A stretch of 8,091 nt of DNA from Bacteroidota bacterium (GTDB lineage: Bacteria > Pseudomonadota > Alphaproteobacteria > Puniceispirillales > Puniceispirillaceae), in contig JAACDV010000026.1 of assembly GCA_009936825.1 (NCBI GenBank), forward strand, positions 1-8,091, given 5' to 3'. Of this stretch, positions 7,279 to 8,091 are shown piece after piece. Position numbers and translations under genes: made by a program. Positions within the stretch are counted from its first letter, which is position 1. Every line of letters starts with the position of its first letter. A model generated the notes under the pieces. The model was not told the DNA's origin. It saw only the letters and a list, made by a program, of their open reading frames with translations, and made no database searches.

Positions 7279-7304
7279 GAAATGACACCTGGAAATGACC
7301 CCTG
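7279..7304. repeat. 13-bp imperfect tandem repeat upstream of bamA
   Basis: GAAATGACACCTG (7279-7291) is followed directly by GAAATGACCCCTG (7292-7304), identical at 12 of 13 positions. On the minus strand the units read CAGGTGTCATTTC and CAGGGGTCATTTC. A further CAGGTGT occurs at 7226-7220, 65 bp from the start of the nearer unit. The repeat lies about 80-105 bp upstream of the proposed -35 box, a place where activator or repressor half-sites are often found, but no regulator is recognisable from the sequence. Confidence 0.55.
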
Positions 7305-7352
7305 ATAGGGCGCCCAATCGGACATGCGGACCGCGCGAACTTGTTAATTGCG

Positions 7353-8091
7353 TCAGGTGAATAACCTAGTGACATCAAAAACGACCAAAAACAGCGTTAG
7401 CGTTAACAGGATCGCAATCCCCCCGCGTAACAGCATCAATTGCAAGGCCATCGGCAATGGTTTGCCAAAAATTGCCTCATAGAAGAAAAATACCAAATGT
7501 CCGCCATCAAGTGCCGGAATGGGAAGCAAATTTATCAACCCTAGATTGATCGAAATCACCGCAGTCAACAACACAAACGGGATCAGTCCTTGCTGCAGAA
7601 CCGCGCCAGAAATTTTGGCGATACCGACCGGGCCCTGCACCTCGCCAGCCTGCATTTTGCCGCTGCCAAGGCGGGCCAGACCCCGCAAAATCATCACCGA
7701 CATATGAAAAGCATCCGACGTTCCGGCAACTATCGCGCTTCCCGGAAGCATCCGCTCACGCTTGCCCCCACTCGCCGACTTTACCCCCAGAAGGCCAATA
7801 TAAATTTGTAAATCGGCGTTAAAGCGCGGTTGCGGGGTGACAATCAACGACACTTCCTGCGCGCCCCTCAGGATGGTGAAATCCAGCGGTCGGCCCGGGC
7901 TTTCCACTACCAACCCGCGCATATCGTTGAAATCACGGATCGTTACCCCGTCAATTTCGGTAACAATGTCACCCGCCACCAACCCTGCTTCAGCGGCAGC
8001 GGAATCCGGCATAACTTCACCAATTTCAGCCGGCAGCATAACCTTGCCAACGGACATATAGACAAGGGCGAAAAGAACAATACCCAGAATA
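7353..8091 (-). CDS. rseP: Site-2 intramembrane metalloprotease RseP, C-terminal part (5' end outside window)
   Basis: RseP is an inner-membrane zinc protease (M50, site-2 protease family) that cleaves membrane-embedded substrates such as anti-sigma factors and signal-peptide remnants. The frame is open from the right edge, so 245 residues are visible; the N-terminal HExxH zinc-binding helix lies outside. The first residues (8090 down to about 8046) are hydrophobic, the end of a membrane segment. One PDZ domain follows (about 8030-7820), with AGLVAGDIVTEIDG as its typical core. GPVGIAKISG is a family signature. A hydrophobic segment then carries NLLPIPALDGGH, whose Asp is the third zinc ligand, and a last hydrophobic segment runs up to the stop. 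Only one PDZ domain fits before GPVGI, unlike the two of E. coli RseP and like the shorter alphaproteobacterial form. It lies 208 bp before bamA on the same strand. The true start cannot be seen. Confidence 0.95.
   Translation of the reverse strand, partial: ILGIVLFALVYMSVGKVMLPAEIGEVMPDSAAAEAGLVAGDIVTEIDGVTIRDFNDMRGLVVESPGRPLDFTILRGAQEVSLIVTPQPRFNADLQIYIGLLGVKSASGGKRERMLPGSAIVAGTSDAFHMSVMILRGLARLGSGKMQAGEVQGPVGIAKISGAVLQQGLIPFVLLTAVISINLGLINLLPIPALDGGHLVFFFYEAIFGKPLPMALQLMLLRGGIAILLTLTLFLVVFDVTRLFT

Noticed and set aside
7296..7318. Possible rseP terminator hairpin
   Set aside because: The spacer has a GGGCGCCC palindrome (7308-7315) and a 4-bp stem CCCT/AGGG beside it, but the stems are short and no T-run follows on the minus strand.
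1..8091. A hidden novel system, mobile element, CRISPR array or RNA gene
   Set aside because: Nearly every base belongs to eight recognised envelope genes in a conserved order. I saw no transposase, terminal inverted repeats, regularly spaced repeats, or tRNA- or rRNA-like sequence.

Overview
The window is almost entirely filled by one minus-strand run of eight envelope-biogenesis genes. In transcription order (high to low coordinates) they are rseP (5' part missing), bamA, skp/ompH, lpxD, fabZ, lpxA, lpxI and lpxB (3' part missing). Both edge genes run off the window. No plus-strand gene is supported; the open frames there are antisense shadows of these genes.

The gene order and the use of LpxI (DUF1009 family), rather than LpxH, for the UDP-diacylglucosamine hydrolase step point to an alphaproteobacterium. 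Base composition is moderate, not the high GC of many soil alphaproteobacteria. A marine lineage is possible, but the sequence does not let me name an order. This is inference from family knowledge, not a database match.

Layout: 8091-7353 is the C-terminal part of the RseP intramembrane protease. 7352-7145 is the longest non-coding stretch (208 bp) and holds a candidate sigma70-type promoter and a 13-bp imperfect tandem repeat. 7144-4868 is BamA. 4821-4168 is the periplasmic chaperone Skp. 4158-3130 is LpxD, overlapping fabZ (3133-2675) by 4 bp. A 71-bp gap follows, then lpxA (2603-1815), lpxI (1800-1000) and lpxB (1000 to the left edge), with lpxI and lpxB sharing one base.

The genes work together in building the outer membrane. 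BamA and Skp deliver and insert beta-barrel proteins. LpxA, LpxD, LpxI and LpxB carry out four steps of the Raetz lipid A pathway; LpxC, LpxK and the later enzymes are not in this window. FabZ dehydrates the same 3-hydroxyacyl-ACPs that LpxA and LpxD use as donors, so it sits at the branch between phospholipid and lipid A synthesis. RseP is a membrane protease often linked to envelope quality control.

I found no mobile element, CRISPR array, RNA gene or unknown system. The region is a conserved housekeeping locus. The points worth a second look are residue-level variants in LpxA, LpxD and BamA, a short in-frame repeat in lpxB, and the repeat-bearing regulatory region before bamA.
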